A stretch of 64,000 nucleotides of DNA from Polyangiaceae bacterium. GTDB taxonomy: Bacteria > Myxococcota_A > Polyangia > Polyangiales > Polyangiaceae. Where the stretch lies: the NCBI GenBank assembly GCA_009780955.1, contig WQZB01000014.1, positions 1 through 64,000 of the forward strand. Reading direction: 5' to 3'. The notes under the pieces are model-generated. The model was given only the letters and a program-made list of their open reading frames with translations, was not told where the DNA came from and made no database searches. Both the position numbers and the translations under genes were made by a program. This document shows positions 45,825 through 54,702 of this stretch, piece after piece (positions within the stretch are counted from its first letter, which is position 1; each line of letters opens with the position of its first letter).

Positions 45825-46875
45825 CGTACCTCCACGAGGAAAACAGCTCTGCACGCAAGTGCTCGGCAGCTTCGGAGGCGCGCTCGGGATGGCCCTTCAA
45901 GTCCACGTAGGTCTGCACGGGGTGGACGCAGCGCACACCCTCGTGCACGACTGCACCATGGAACACGCCAACGTCGTTCGGGATCACGAGCCAGAGATTT
46001 GCACCGCGCGCCTCCTCCCGGAAACCGAGGCTCTCGCGCAATTCGTCCGACGGGAAGTCGGTCAAGAAGAACGTTGCGATTCGGAACGAGGCGAAGTGCG
46101 AGAACTGCCAGGCCGCCGAAAGCCCCGTGGCCGCGTGCTCGACGGAGGCTGCCGAGAGCGTGTCACTCACGAAGCGGGTCAGCGCGTCACCGGAGCGCGC
46201 TGCGACGTGCCCCTGAACGAGCATGTGGCGGTCGAATCGGTACTCGGCCTGCCACGCGCCCAACAGGAGCACCGGATCTTTCACACGCAGCGCGCCGCTC
46301 GACTCGCGAACGACGTAGCTGTCGGCCTCGAGGCGCGAGGCGATGCGGCTCACGAAGCCCTCCGACATGTCCGTCGCACGCGCGATTTCGCGTTGGGAGA
46401 GAGCCTGCTCTGGATGCATGAGGAGCCATCGGACGACGCGCGAGCTCTTGGGCGCAAAGATGCTCGTCGGACGCCCTGGGCTCCGGAACCGGTTCAGTTG
46501 GCCGTCAACGATGATGTGAAGCCCCGGCGCGATGATGTGCGCGTTGCCGCTCAAGTCGAACCACGAAACCCCCGCGCCCTTACACACCCGGCGCCCGGCC
46601 TCGGTCATGAACGGGACCACGAGCAACGGCGTCGCCTTTCTGCGCAACCGCCGAGCGGCCGCCGTGACGCGCTCGGCGTGAGTGACGAGTGGCCCAGCAG
46701 ACACCGTTCCCAAAACGTCGACCACGAGGGCGTGACGGCCGGCTTGGACGAGCAGATCGGCCTCGGGTGCGCCACCCTTGTCGACCTTGACTTCGCTCTT
46801 TGGCACATCGAGGAGCTCGGCGAGTGCGACCTGGACCCTTGCAGCAAGCTGCTTTTCCGATGGCCTAGCACCCAT
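45817..46875 (-). CDS. AbiEi-like transcriptional regulator/antitoxin with extra N-terminal domain
   Basis: The protein has 352 residues. The first 120 or so look like a restriction-endonuclease-type alpha/beta domain (PEADLLVQAGRHALVVDVLG, LLVVPFMTEAGRRVCKGAGVSW, FDLSGNAHII). A winged-helix segment follows at about 130-190 (SRVVRWLLMHPEQALSQREIA, MSEGFVSRIASRLEADSYV), then a C-terminal sensing domain. AbiEi antitoxins repress their own operon through such a winged helix. This one is longer than typical because of the N-terminal domain. It is translationally coupled to the nucleotidyltransferase and begins seven bases after the radical SAM gene stop. Confidence 0.75.
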   Translation of the reverse strand: MGARPSEKQLAARVQVALAELLDVPKSEVKVDKGGAPEADLLVQAGRHALVVDVLGTVSAGPLVTHAERVTAAARRLRRKATPLLVVPFMTEAGRRVCKGAGVSWFDLSGNAHIIAPGLHIIVDGQLNRFRSPGRPTSIFAPKSSRVVRWLLMHPEQALSQREIARATDMSEGFVSRIASRLEADSYVVRESSGALRVKDPVLLLGAWQAEYRFDRHMLVQGHVAARSGDALTRFVSDTLSAASVEHAATGLSAAWQFSHFASFRIATFFLTDFPSDELRESLGFREEARGANLWLVIPNDVGVFHGAVVHEGVRCVHPVQTYVDLKGHPERASEAAEHLRAELFSSWRYDD

Positions 46876-46881
46876 GCTTCA

Positions 46882-48417
46882 CTAAATAGTCTGCCTTGAG
46901 TCATCGCTCAAGTCGACCATTTTAGTAAAGCCATATTGAACCCCATCGTCGATCCGCGAAAAAGCATTCTTGTAGGCTGCAAAATGACCGCCATGGCGCG
47001 CGGCATCGAGGATTGCATAACCCACTTCGGGGCCGCCCTGCGCAATCATCGATTCAACCCAAGCCCACTTGGCGCTTACCGAGCGCACATCAACGCGACC
47101 GCGAAGCCCACGGCGCAAGCGCTCGAGACGCTTTTCAACCACATTGATTCCCGCGAAAACCTCGGACGCCATGGGTGTGTTGCGCTTTGGGCAGAACGGC
47201 CCGACCCCCAGGGCAATAGGAACGATTTTCGATAGCTCCGTGACCAAGCGAATGCACTCGTCGATGTCGTCGTTCGTTTCGTCGGGCAGCCCAATCATCA
47301 AATAAAATTTGAGCCGACTCATATGGTATTTTTTGGCGAGCTCGGCGGCGCGAACAAGATGATTTTCTTTTGCTTTTCGCTCGAGCCGCTCGCGCATTCG
47401 TTCGCTTGGCCCGTCCATCGCGGTGGTGAGCGTACGGTAGCCGGCGCGCGCGAGCACGCCAACGAAATCGTCGTTCAAACGATCGGGCCGCAGCGACGAG
47501 AGCCCGACCTCACGTCCTTGGTCGGCGAGCTCGCTCACGATGCTTACGATGTTCGGATGATCGCTCACCGCTGCACCAACGAGCCCAACACGTCTGGCGT
47601 CCTTCGGGATCAGGCGAAGGATTGTTTCCTTTGGCACAAGGCGCATGCCGCCGCTCGCTGACCTTTGCATCACGCAGTAGGTGCAGCGGCGCGAGCAACC
47701 TCGTTCGGCTTCGATGAGAAACATGTTGCTCAAGACAGCGTGCGGCGTGCGAATGGCTGCCCACGCAGGAATCATTTCGCTTGGCACTTTGGCAATGGGC
47801 GGCACCAAAGGGTGATGTGCGGGGTGGTGCGCGGGCACGAAAACATGCGATACACGCGCGAGCGCTTGGAGTCGCTCGTCGTAGCGAGGAATGGATTCGA
47901 GAATACGAAGAACCTTAATCATGATTTCTTCGGCCTCGCCAATCACGATGGCATCGCAAAACGGAGCAAGCGGCAAAGGATTCGAAAAAGTGAGCGGACC
48001 GCCCGCAAGCACGAACGGATGGCGATCGCCACGACGCTGCTCGCGCAGCGCTGGAATGCCGGCAGCGTCGAGAAGCCGAACGAGCCGGCCGATCTCGAGT
48101 TCGTAGGCAACGCTCGCCGCAACGACAGCAAAAGCCTCGAGCGGCTTTCGCGACTCGTAACCAATTGGCCGTGCCTGCGCGCGCAAATCGCGTTCAGCCT
48201 CGTCGTCGAGCATGACGCGCTCGCAGGCAAATCCGGGACTCTCCATAATGGCGCGGTAGATGCGCTGATAGCCAAGCGAGCTCATCGCCACCGCATACGG
48301 CGATGGATAGATGAGTGCGACGGTGAATGGCGCCTGCTTGTCGATCCGCCCAACCTCGTCGGTCAGGCGGCGACGAATGCAGCCATCGCGATCGATACGA
48401 TCGAATTTTTTTTTCAC
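46882..48417 (-). CDS. Radical SAM protein with B12-binding-like N-terminal domain
   Basis: The GTG at 48417 overlaps the CoA-transferase stop as GTGA and is preferred to the track start. The product has 511 residues. The N-terminal half (FTVALIYPSPYAVAMSSLGY, HPFVLAGGPLTFSNPLPL, FCDAIVIGEAEE) has the Rossmann pattern of B12-binding radical SAM enzymes. The cluster motif CSRRCTYC is at C241, C245 and C248, in ERGCSRRCTYCVMQ. It resembles the broad YgiQ/Elp3-neighbouring group of B12-radical SAM proteins; the reaction is not predictable. Confidence 0.85.
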   Translation of the reverse strand: MKKKFDRIDRDGCIRRRLTDEVGRIDKQAPFTVALIYPSPYAVAMSSLGYQRIYRAIMESPGFACERVMLDDEAERDLRAQARPIGYESRKPLEAFAVVAASVAYELEIGRLVRLLDAAGIPALREQRRGDRHPFVLAGGPLTFSNPLPLAPFCDAIVIGEAEEIMIKVLRILESIPRYDERLQALARVSHVFVPAHHPAHHPLVPPIAKVPSEMIPAWAAIRTPHAVLSNMFLIEAERGCSRRCTYCVMQRSASGGMRLVPKETILRLIPKDARRVGLVGAAVSDHPNIVSIVSELADQGREVGLSSLRPDRLNDDFVGVLARAGYRTLTTAMDGPSERMRERLERKAKENHLVRAAELAKKYHMSRLKFYLMIGLPDETNDDIDECIRLVTELSKIVPIALGVGPFCPKRNTPMASEVFAGINVVEKRLERLRRGLRGRVDVRSVSAKWAWVESMIAQGGPEVGYAILDAARHGGHFAAYKNAFSRIDDGVQYGFTKMVDLSDDSRQTI

Positions 48418-49928
48418 ATCTTCATCATTCCTGCTTCGACAAACCGTCGATGCCACCCAAGTGCCTCGGAAAGCAGGTGCGGCGTGTGCTCGCCATAGCT
48501 TCCTTTGCGGGCGCGTTCAAAATAGTCGGTGAGCAAAGGCCTGTAATCGGGGTGCGCGCATTCGGCGATGATTTTCCGCGCGCGCTCTTTGGGGCTAAGG
48601 CCACGCAAATCGGCCAGGCCTTGCTCGGTGACGATCACGGCCACGTCGTGCTCGGTGTGATCGACATGGCTTACCATTGGCACAATGCAGCTAATTTTGT
48701 TCCCCTTGGCCGTGCTTGGCGTTAGAAACATTGAAATATATGCATTGCGTGTGAAATCGCCCGAACCACCGATGCCATTTTGCATGCGACTGCCCATCAC
48801 GTGGGTGGAGTTGACATTCGCGTAGATGTCGGCCTCGATAAGGCCGTTCATGGCAATGCAGCCCAGGCGACGAATGATCTCTGGGTGGTTGGTGATTTCC
48901 AAGGGACGCAAAATGATTCGCTTACGATAGAAGTCGATGCGCTCGTGGAAACGGCGCATGGCCCGATCGCTCAACGCAAAGCCGGTGGCCGACGCCATCC
49001 GCAAAACCCCCGTGTCGAGCAAATCAAGAATGCCATCTTGAATGACCTCGGTGTAAGCCGCCAAGTTGCGATAATGGCTTTCGCCAAGACCTGCAAGCAC
49101 CGCATTGGCAATGTTGCCCACACCCGATTGCAGCGGAAGCAATTGCTTGGGAATTCGCCCCGACGCCGCTTCGCGGTCTAGAAAATCGAGCACGTGGGCT
49201 GCAATGCGTTTCGATGTTTCATCGGGCGCGGAGAGCGGCGAAGAGAAATCGGGTGCATCGGTTTCGACGATGGCAACGATTTTGTTCGAATCGCAACGGA
49301 ACGTGGCTTCGCCGATTCGGTCGTCGGGCGACACGAGCGGTATGGGCTTGCGATTCGGAGGCAACGCCATGCCGTAATAGATGTCGTGCATGCCGTGCAG
49401 AGCCATTGGCTGCCAATGGTTGACTTCCACAATGATCTTTTGCGCGTGGTCAATCCAGCTTTTGTTGTTGCCCACAGACGACGACGGAATGAGTTGCCCG
49501 TCGGGCAAAATGCCCGTAGCTTCCACCAGCGCCACGTCGATTGGTCCGTAGACGCCAGCCGAGGTCTGCTGGCCAACATGACTCAAATGCGGATCAACAT
49601 AATCGACATTACCCGCATTGATTTCATCTCGCAAAATTGGGTCAGATTGATACGGTAGCCGAAATTCAATACCCCCGGCGCGGGCAAGCGCGCCGTCGAT
49701 CTCGGGTGCGGTAGAAGCACCGGTGAGCACGCGAATGCGCAAACGCTCGCCCCTTGCGCGAGCCGCTGCCATGCGCTCGGCAAGGGCGAGCGGCACCACT
49801 TTGGGGTGACCGGTGCCGGTGAACCCACTCATGCCTACGGTCATGCCAGATTCGATAAAGGAAGCTGCCCGATCGGCGCTCATAATCCGATCGCGCAGAT
49901 GGCTTGCTTGGATGCGGCTCTCGTTCAT
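48414..49928 (-). CDS. Succinyl-CoA:acetate CoA-transferase / acetyl-CoA hydrolase family
   Basis: The start MNESRIQASHLRDRIMSADRAA is used (504 residues); 18 track residues upstream are dropped. Hallmarks are GMTVGMSGFTGTGHPKVVP, the oxyanion-related GVGNIANAVLAGL and the catalytic Glu in YTEVIQDG. The C-terminal lobe includes GGSGDFTRNAYIS and HVDHTEHDVAVIVTEQGLADLRG. The match is closest to the class I succinate CoA-transferases (AarC/YgfH type) that run an alternative TCA or propionate route. It is translationally coupled to the radical SAM gene. It is divergent from the amidohydrolase gene, with 107 bases between starts. Confidence 0.92.
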   Translation of the reverse strand: MNESRIQASHLRDRIMSADRAASFIESGMTVGMSGFTGTGHPKVVPLALAERMAAARARGERLRIRVLTGASTAPEIDGALARAGGIEFRLPYQSDPILRDEINAGNVDYVDPHLSHVGQQTSAGVYGPIDVALVEATGILPDGQLIPSSSVGNNKSWIDHAQKIIVEVNHWQPMALHGMHDIYYGMALPPNRKPIPLVSPDDRIGEATFRCDSNKIVAIVETDAPDFSSPLSAPDETSKRIAAHVLDFLDREAASGRIPKQLLPLQSGVGNIANAVLAGLGESHYRNLAAYTEVIQDGILDLLDTGVLRMASATGFALSDRAMRRFHERIDFYRKRIILRPLEITNHPEIIRRLGCIAMNGLIEADIYANVNSTHVMGSRMQNGIGGSGDFTRNAYISMFLTPSTAKGNKISCIVPMVSHVDHTEHDVAVIVTEQGLADLRGLSPKERARKIIAECAHPDYRPLLTDYFERARKGSYGEHTPHLLSEALGWHRRFVEAGMMKM

Positions 49929-50035
49929 AGTGATGATGCCTCCGAAAAAGACGTGGTTGAAACTGGCTTTTTTTGCCGCCACGTGCGTGGCTCCGGCAGA
50001 GAGGTCATAGTGACATACCTTTGCCGACCTCCACC

Positions 50036-51850
50036 ATGGAACTTCGCCACGTCATTGCCTTGCTCGCGGCCATCGCTCCTATCGCGCTTGTCGCGTTTGC
50101 GCCGATCGCTGCATGCGCAAGCCACGATGCCGAGCTCGTTGGCGATACCACAAGCAGCGCGGGCCCCACCACGACGCCCGGCGATGGCAGCGCGAACGCC
50201 GGTCCGAGCCCGAGCGCGGACCAAGGCACTTGCACGGTTACCAAACCTGGCACGGCGGGTCTTGTTCTTCGGGGCCGTCTGCTTTTGCCCAATGCTGCTG
50301 CCGACGGCGAGCTACTCATCGATTCGAGCGGCATGATTGCGTGCGTTGGCACGAGTTGCACCGCGAACGCCGCAGCCCAGACGGCTACAGTTGTAAACTG
50401 CATCGATGCAGTGATCTCACCCGGTCTCATCAACCCGCACGACCACATCTCGTACGCAAACACGCCGCCGCAAGATCACGGCACCGAGCGTTACGAGCAC
50501 CGCAACGACTGGCGCAAAGGGCTTCGCGGGCACACGAAGATCAAAACGAAATTCACGGCGCCCGCAAACGTTGTGCGCGCCGCCGAGCTGCGCTTTCTGA
50601 TGAGCGGAACCACCTCGTCGGCAAGCGGCGGCAACGGTGGGGAGCGCGGGCTCCTTCGCAACCTCGATAGCACCGTTGCCCAGCTCGAAGGCTTGCCCAT
50701 GAAAGTCTGTGACTCGCAAACCTTTCCGCTCAAAGACAGCAGTGCGACCGTCGACAATTTTCCGCCACAAGCGTGCTCAGACTACTCGGCATCGCGCGAC
50801 ACCGCCGCAACCGTGGCCAAGTACGATGGCTATCTCCCGCACATTGCCGAAGGCGTTGACGACGCCGCGCACCTCGAGATGATGTGCCAAGACGACGAGG
50901 AGAACGACGCCGAGCACTTTCTGCTTGCAAAGCAAACCGCGGTTGTCCACGCGATTGGCGTTGGCGCGAACGACATCGCGAAATTTCGCGACACGCAAAC
51001 CACGCTCGTCTGGTCGCCGCGATCGAACATCAGCCTTTACGGCAACACCGCAGCCGTTGTCGAGTTCGACAACCTCGGCGTGCGAATTGCGCTCGGCACC
51101 GACTGGCTGCCATCGGGATCCATGAACATGCTGCGCGAGCTCAATTGCGCAAGTTGGTTGAACGAAAACTATTTCAATCATCACTTTTCGGACCGAGCTC
51201 TCTGGAAAATGGTCACGCAGAATGCGGCGATCGCCGTTGGCGGCCAAAGAGTCATTGGTATGCTCAAAGAAGGCTTTGCTGGCGACGTCGCCGTGTTCCG
51301 CGCCAGCGGACGAGCCGACTACCGCGCCATCATCGACGCAAGTCCTGAAGATGTCGTCCTTGTATTACGTGGCGGCACGGCGCTCTACGGCGACTCGTCG
51401 CTGTTCGGGTACCGTGGACTTTTCGCCGAGGCATGCGAAGACATCGACGTTTGCGGCATCGCCAAGAGAGCATGCGTCGAACAAGATACGGGCAGTACGC
51501 TAGCCGACATTCAGGCAGCCACCTTCGACATCTACCCGCTCTTTTTCTGCCGCGGAGAAGTGCCAACGATGGAACCCACGTGCGTGCCTTCACGCGGCGA
51601 AACGGCATCCGCACCAAGCGCTTCTGTGTACAATGCAATTACACCCGAGGATCAAGACGGCGATGGTGTGAAAGACATCGTCGACAACTGCAAAACCATC
51701 TTCAACCCAATCCGCCCACTCGATGGCGATGCGCAGCCCGACACAGATGGCGACGGCATTGGCGACGCGTGCGACAAGTGTCCGTTCGAGCCCGGCGAGT
51801 CATGCACCCCGCCAAGCACGGGCGATCTCGATGGCAACGGCTTTGATTAG
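50036..51850 (+). CDS. Secreted amidohydrolase with C-terminal thrombospondin type 3 repeats
   Basis: The start is the ATG at 50036 (MELRHVIALLAAIAPIALV), giving a lipoprotein-like leader ending in PIAAC and 604 residues. The amidohydrolase domain shows SPGLINPHDHISYA with the two metal His (H135, H137) and GTDWLPSGSMNMLREL with the metal Asp near residue 351. The last 70 residues carry two calcium-binding TSP3 repeats (DQDGDGVKDIVDNC, DTDGDGIGDACDKC). The combination suggests an extracellular, calcium-stiffened hydrolase of unknown substrate. Confidence 0.85.
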   Translation: MELRHVIALLAAIAPIALVAFAPIAACASHDAELVGDTTSSAGPTTTPGDGSANAGPSPSADQGTCTVTKPGTAGLVLRGRLLLPNAAADGELLIDSSGMIACVGTSCTANAAAQTATVVNCIDAVISPGLINPHDHISYANTPPQDHGTERYEHRNDWRKGLRGHTKIKTKFTAPANVVRAAELRFLMSGTTSSASGGNGGERGLLRNLDSTVAQLEGLPMKVCDSQTFPLKDSSATVDNFPPQACSDYSASRDTAATVAKYDGYLPHIAEGVDDAAHLEMMCQDDEENDAEHFLLAKQTAVVHAIGVGANDIAKFRDTQTTLVWSPRSNISLYGNTAAVVEFDNLGVRIALGTDWLPSGSMNMLRELNCASWLNENYFNHHFSDRALWKMVTQNAAIAVGGQRVIGMLKEGFAGDVAVFRASGRADYRAIIDASPEDVVLVLRGGTALYGDSSLFGYRGLFAEACEDIDVCGIAKRACVEQDTGSTLADIQAATFDIYPLFFCRGEVPTMEPTCVPSRGETASAPSASVYNAITPEDQDGDGVKDIVDNCKTIFNPIRPLDGDAQPDTDGDGIGDACDKCPFEPGESCTPPSTGDLDGNGFD

Positions 51851-51890
51851 CACGCCCCTTCTCGTGCATGCTAAAGGCGCCGGATCTGAA

Positions 51891-52850
51891 ATGCCCCCAG
51901 CTGTCGACCCTACCGACTCTCGCGCGCCGCTCGGCGCCGGCAACGCCGAACGCGCCATCGCCGCGCTCGAACTTGCGGCCGCGGCGGCTGAGGGAACGTG
52001 CGCGCAAACGCTTTCGTCCGTTTCGATACAAGACGTGCACGCGGCTCTCTACGAGCAAGCTAGAACCGTCCGCTCGAAGCTCGATCGCGTGGTGATGGGT
52101 GCAGATCCCGAGCTCGGTCTCGACGTGCTGCTCGACAGCGGCGTGCTTCGCGTTGTCTTCCCGGAAGTGTATGCCATGGTCGGCTTTGGCGACTGCGAAT
52201 GGCGCCATAAAGACGTGTGGAAGCACACCAAGCAAGTCGTCCGTCAAGCCGCGCCGCGGCTCGAAGTGCGTTGGGCATCGCTCTTTCACGACATCGGCAA
52301 AGTCAAAACGCGATCCATCAGCGCTGACGGCAAGGTCCACTTCCTCGGTCACGCCGAGGTGGGTGCGCGCATGTTCGAAAAGCTCGATCGTCGCCTTGGC
52401 ATGTTCTCCGTCGAGCCTGCGCTGCACCGCGCCGTGCACTTCCTCATTTTGCATCATTTGCGTGCGAACCAGTACGACCCAAACTGGACCGACAGCGCCG
52501 TCCGTCGCTTTGCGCGCGAGCTTGGCGAGCACTTGGGAGATCTGCTGTCGCTTGCACGCGCCGACATCACAACCAAGCGCCCCGAGAAAAGGAAGCATGG
52601 GCTCGATCAGATCGACGAACTTGCAAGGCGCATTTCTGCGCTCGCCGCACAAGACGCCAAACTGCCGCCCCTGCCTTCGGGCGTGGGCAACGAAGTCATG
52701 AAAGCGTTTGGCCTTGGGCCTTCGAAGCAGATTGGTGTCATCAAGAAAATGCTCGAAGCAGCCATCGACGCTGGCGAGATCGACGCGCGACTGCCTTCCG
52801 AAGAGTACGTTGCATTCATAGCGAAGGACCGCTCTCGCTTCGGCATTTAA
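51891..52850 (+). CDS. HD-domain protein related to the CCA-adding enzyme C-terminal region
   Basis: The start is placed at MPPAVDPTDSRAPLG (319 residues), after the amidohydrolase stop. HKDVWKHTKQVV (106-117) and LFHDIGKVKT (131-140) form the metal site of an HD phosphohydrolase. The region before it, GLDVLLDSGVLRVVFPEV, resembles the helical part of CCA-adding enzymes/poly(A) polymerases that precedes their HD domain. The nucleotidyltransferase head itself is absent. It could have 2-prime,3-prime-cyclic phosphodiesterase or phosphatase activity on RNA ends or nucleotides; this is inferred. Confidence 0.75.
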   Translation: MPPAVDPTDSRAPLGAGNAERAIAALELAAAAAEGTCAQTLSSVSIQDVHAALYEQARTVRSKLDRVVMGADPELGLDVLLDSGVLRVVFPEVYAMVGFGDCEWRHKDVWKHTKQVVRQAAPRLEVRWASLFHDIGKVKTRSISADGKVHFLGHAEVGARMFEKLDRRLGMFSVEPALHRAVHFLILHHLRANQYDPNWTDSAVRRFARELGEHLGDLLSLARADITTKRPEKRKHGLDQIDELARRISALAAQDAKLPPLPSGVGNEVMKAFGLGPSKQIGVIKKMLEAAIDAGEIDARLPSEEYVAFIAKDRSRFGI

Positions 52851-52901
52851 GTGCAGCAAACTTGGCCGCCTGTGCGCGAACGGCGGAGGGTCAGGGCGCC
52901 A

Positions 52902-53936
52902 ATGACTTCGCCGCACATCATGTCCCGCCGCACGCTACTCACGGCTCTTGGTGGTCTCACGCTCATGTCGTTCGGACGCGTCGCCCGCGCCGACTCTTCT
53001 CCTTTGCCTCCTTCGCCATCTACGGCCGCGAGCAGCAAAGGTTCACGCATCGTACGTATGATTACGGACACGCGCGGCCTCACCGTCACGATGGATCTCG
53101 AACACGCGCCTTTTCCCGCGCCTGGCTCATGGTACCGCGACGCCACCGTGCATGCATTCATACCGCGCTACTACCGCGCGGTTGATGACGGCAGCGTTGG
53201 CGCCATCGTTCACTTCCACGGCCACAATTCCACCGCGGAGCGCGCGATGGTTGCCCATCAACTTCGCGAGCAGCTGTACGAAAGCAAACAGAACGCGGTG
53301 CTCATCGTGCCGGAACTCGCCACCTTGGCGAGTGACTCGTCGTGCGGAAAGCTCGAAGCGCCAGGCGGCTTTGGGCGAATGCTCCGCGATGCTTTGCGCA
53401 CACTCGACGTACCCGAGGTGCGCGCTCGGGCAGGTCGTTCGGCATTGCCGCACGGCGCGCGGCCTGGTCGCATTTGCCTATCCGCGCATTCTGGTGGTTA
53501 CCACGCCGCAGCATGTTCGCTGCGCAGCGACGGCGCGAATGTTCAAGAGGTTTACCTTTTCGATGCCCTGTACGCCGATGTCGACATCCTCAAAGCTTGG
53601 GTGATCGAAGGGCGCGGCAAGCCAATGGGAGCCCGCCACAAGCTTGTGTCGTACTACACAGAAGGCACGACAGAACACAACACACTTGCGCTTTTTTCCG
53701 ACCTCGAGAAAGCCGGAGTTGTATGCGCCAACGAGCTCGTCGAAGGAACTCTTTCGCGCGAAGAGCTCACACTCGCCGAAGCCGTAAGCATCAAAACGCA
53801 GCTATCCCACGGCGCCGTCACACGTGAAAATAACGGACTTCGCGATTGCCTCTATGCTTCTTCGCAGCGACGTAGGCTGAGGAGCTCTTGGTTCGACGCG
53901 AAGAAGGGCGCCCGCCCGCTCGAACGCCGCCGCTAG
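52902..53936 (+). CDS. Tat-exported alpha/beta-hydrolase-like protein
   Basis: The ATG at 52902 is used; ATG 52920 is an alternative start directly before the twin-arginine motif. The leader SRRTLLTALGGLTLMSFG with cut near VARA is a Tat signal. The body has GAIVHFHGHNST (oxyanion-type HGH), LIVPELATLA and the nucleophile elbow LSAHSGGYHAAA, with Ser in AHSGGY. This is consistent with an esterase or peptidase of the alpha/beta hydrolase fold (344 residues). The C-terminal tail is Arg/Lys-rich. Substrate unknown. Confidence 0.78.
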   Translation: MTSPHIMSRRTLLTALGGLTLMSFGRVARADSSPLPPSPSTAASSKGSRIVRMITDTRGLTVTMDLEHAPFPAPGSWYRDATVHAFIPRYYRAVDDGSVGAIVHFHGHNSTAERAMVAHQLREQLYESKQNAVLIVPELATLASDSSCGKLEAPGGFGRMLRDALRTLDVPEVRARAGRSALPHGARPGRICLSAHSGGYHAAACSLRSDGANVQEVYLFDALYADVDILKAWVIEGRGKPMGARHKLVSYYTEGTTEHNTLALFSDLEKAGVVCANELVEGTLSREELTLAEAVSIKTQLSHGAVTRENNGLRDCLYASSQRRRLRSSWFDAKKGARPLERRR

Positions 53937-53943
53937 ACACGCA

Positions 53944-54084
53944 GAGGGCGCGATGAATCGCGCCCCTACAACAAAACAAGACACATTCGTAGGGGCGTAT
54001 GGCCATACGCCCCTATACACGCAACCGCCAACAAAACACATCAAAACGCACATCCGTAGGGGCGCCATTTATGGCGCCCTCACG
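53944..54084. repeat. GTAGGGGC palindrome cluster R5
   Basis: The cluster has three palindromes: GGGCGCGATGAATCGCGCCC + CTAC (same core as R2), CGTAGGGGCGTATGGCCATACGCCCCTA (same core as R3, split here by eye) and CGTAGGGGCGCCATTTATGGCGCCCT (same core as R2). The linker CGCAACCGCCAACAAAACAC matches R3. It separates the hydrolase gene from the end of the ribosomal protein operon. Confidence 0.92.
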
Positions 54085-54090
54085 CAACCC

Positions 54091-54513
54091 CTAAACACGA
54101 CGGCGTTTGGGGGGACGGCACCCATTATGCGGAACCGGCGTGACGTCGCGAATCAGCGTAACCTTGAAGCCCGCCGTTTGTAAGGCGCGCAGCGCGCTCT
54201 CGCGACCTGCGCCAGGACCTTTCACGAAGATCGCGATGGATCGCATGCCATGCTCCATCGCTCTGCGACCAGCTTCTTCCGCGGCAAGCTGCGCGGCAAA
54301 CGGCGTTGATTTGCGCGATCCTTTGAAGCCGCGCGAACCGGCACTCGACCACGCAACGGCATTGCCATTGATGTCGGTGATGGTGACAACGGTGTTGTTG
54401 AACGTCGACTGAATGTGGGCAATGCCCGTTGCGATGTTCTTTTTAACCTTCTTTTTGCCGGGCTTTGCCTTGCTCGTGGTTGTGCCCGCCGCAGCCGTTT
54501 TCGCAGTCGCCAT
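54091..54513 (-). CDS. rpsK: 30S ribosomal protein S11
   Basis: S11 lies on the 30S platform at the mRNA exit. The 140 residues contain [20 protein letters not shown] and the Arg-rich C-terminus [16 protein letters not shown]. The N-terminus has a Lys-rich extension ([11 protein letters not shown]). Its TAG stop lies in TTTAGGGGTT next to repeat R5. rpsD, rpoA and rplQ, which normally follow, are absent here. Confidence 0.97.
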   Translation of the reverse strand: MATAKTAAAGTTTSKAKPGKKKVKKNIATGIAHIQSTFNNTVVTITDINGNAVAWSSAGSRGFKGSRKSTPFAAQLAAEEAGRRAMEHGMRSIAIFVKGPGAGRESALRALQTAGFKVTLIRDVTPVPHNGCRPPKRRRV

Positions 54514-54557
54514 GCTATCTCCGAATCTCAGTTCTCAAAAAAAATGTTGAAAGGCTC

Positions 54558-54702
54558 AGAGGATGTTTACCAACCGTCGCGAGCGAATCGAGGCTAGGGC
54601 GGAGCGCGAGGAGCCCGCGTAAGCGTACTTGTCGTACGTGCGCAGGCACCGCAGCGCCCAACCGAAGCTTCGATTCGCGCAGCAGGCTGGTAAACATCCT
54701 CT
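54558..54702. repeat. Long-hairpin repeat family H, copy between rpsM and rpsK
   Basis: This is an imperfect palindrome of about 145 bp. Its outer arms AGAGGATGTTTACCA and complement are perfect; inner arms CGCGAGCGAATCGAGGCT and GCTTCGATTCGCGC pair largely; the centre is CGTACTTGTCGTACG. It abuts the rpsM stop and is transcribed within the ribosomal operon, so it would form a long hairpin in the mRNA just before rpsK. Confidence 0.85.

Noticed and set aside
48418-48456. N-terminal 13 residues of the radical SAM ORF
   Set aside because: The GTG at 48417 overlaps the preceding stop as GTGA, the same coupling seen in other operons here. The upstream residues underlie the CoA-transferase end.
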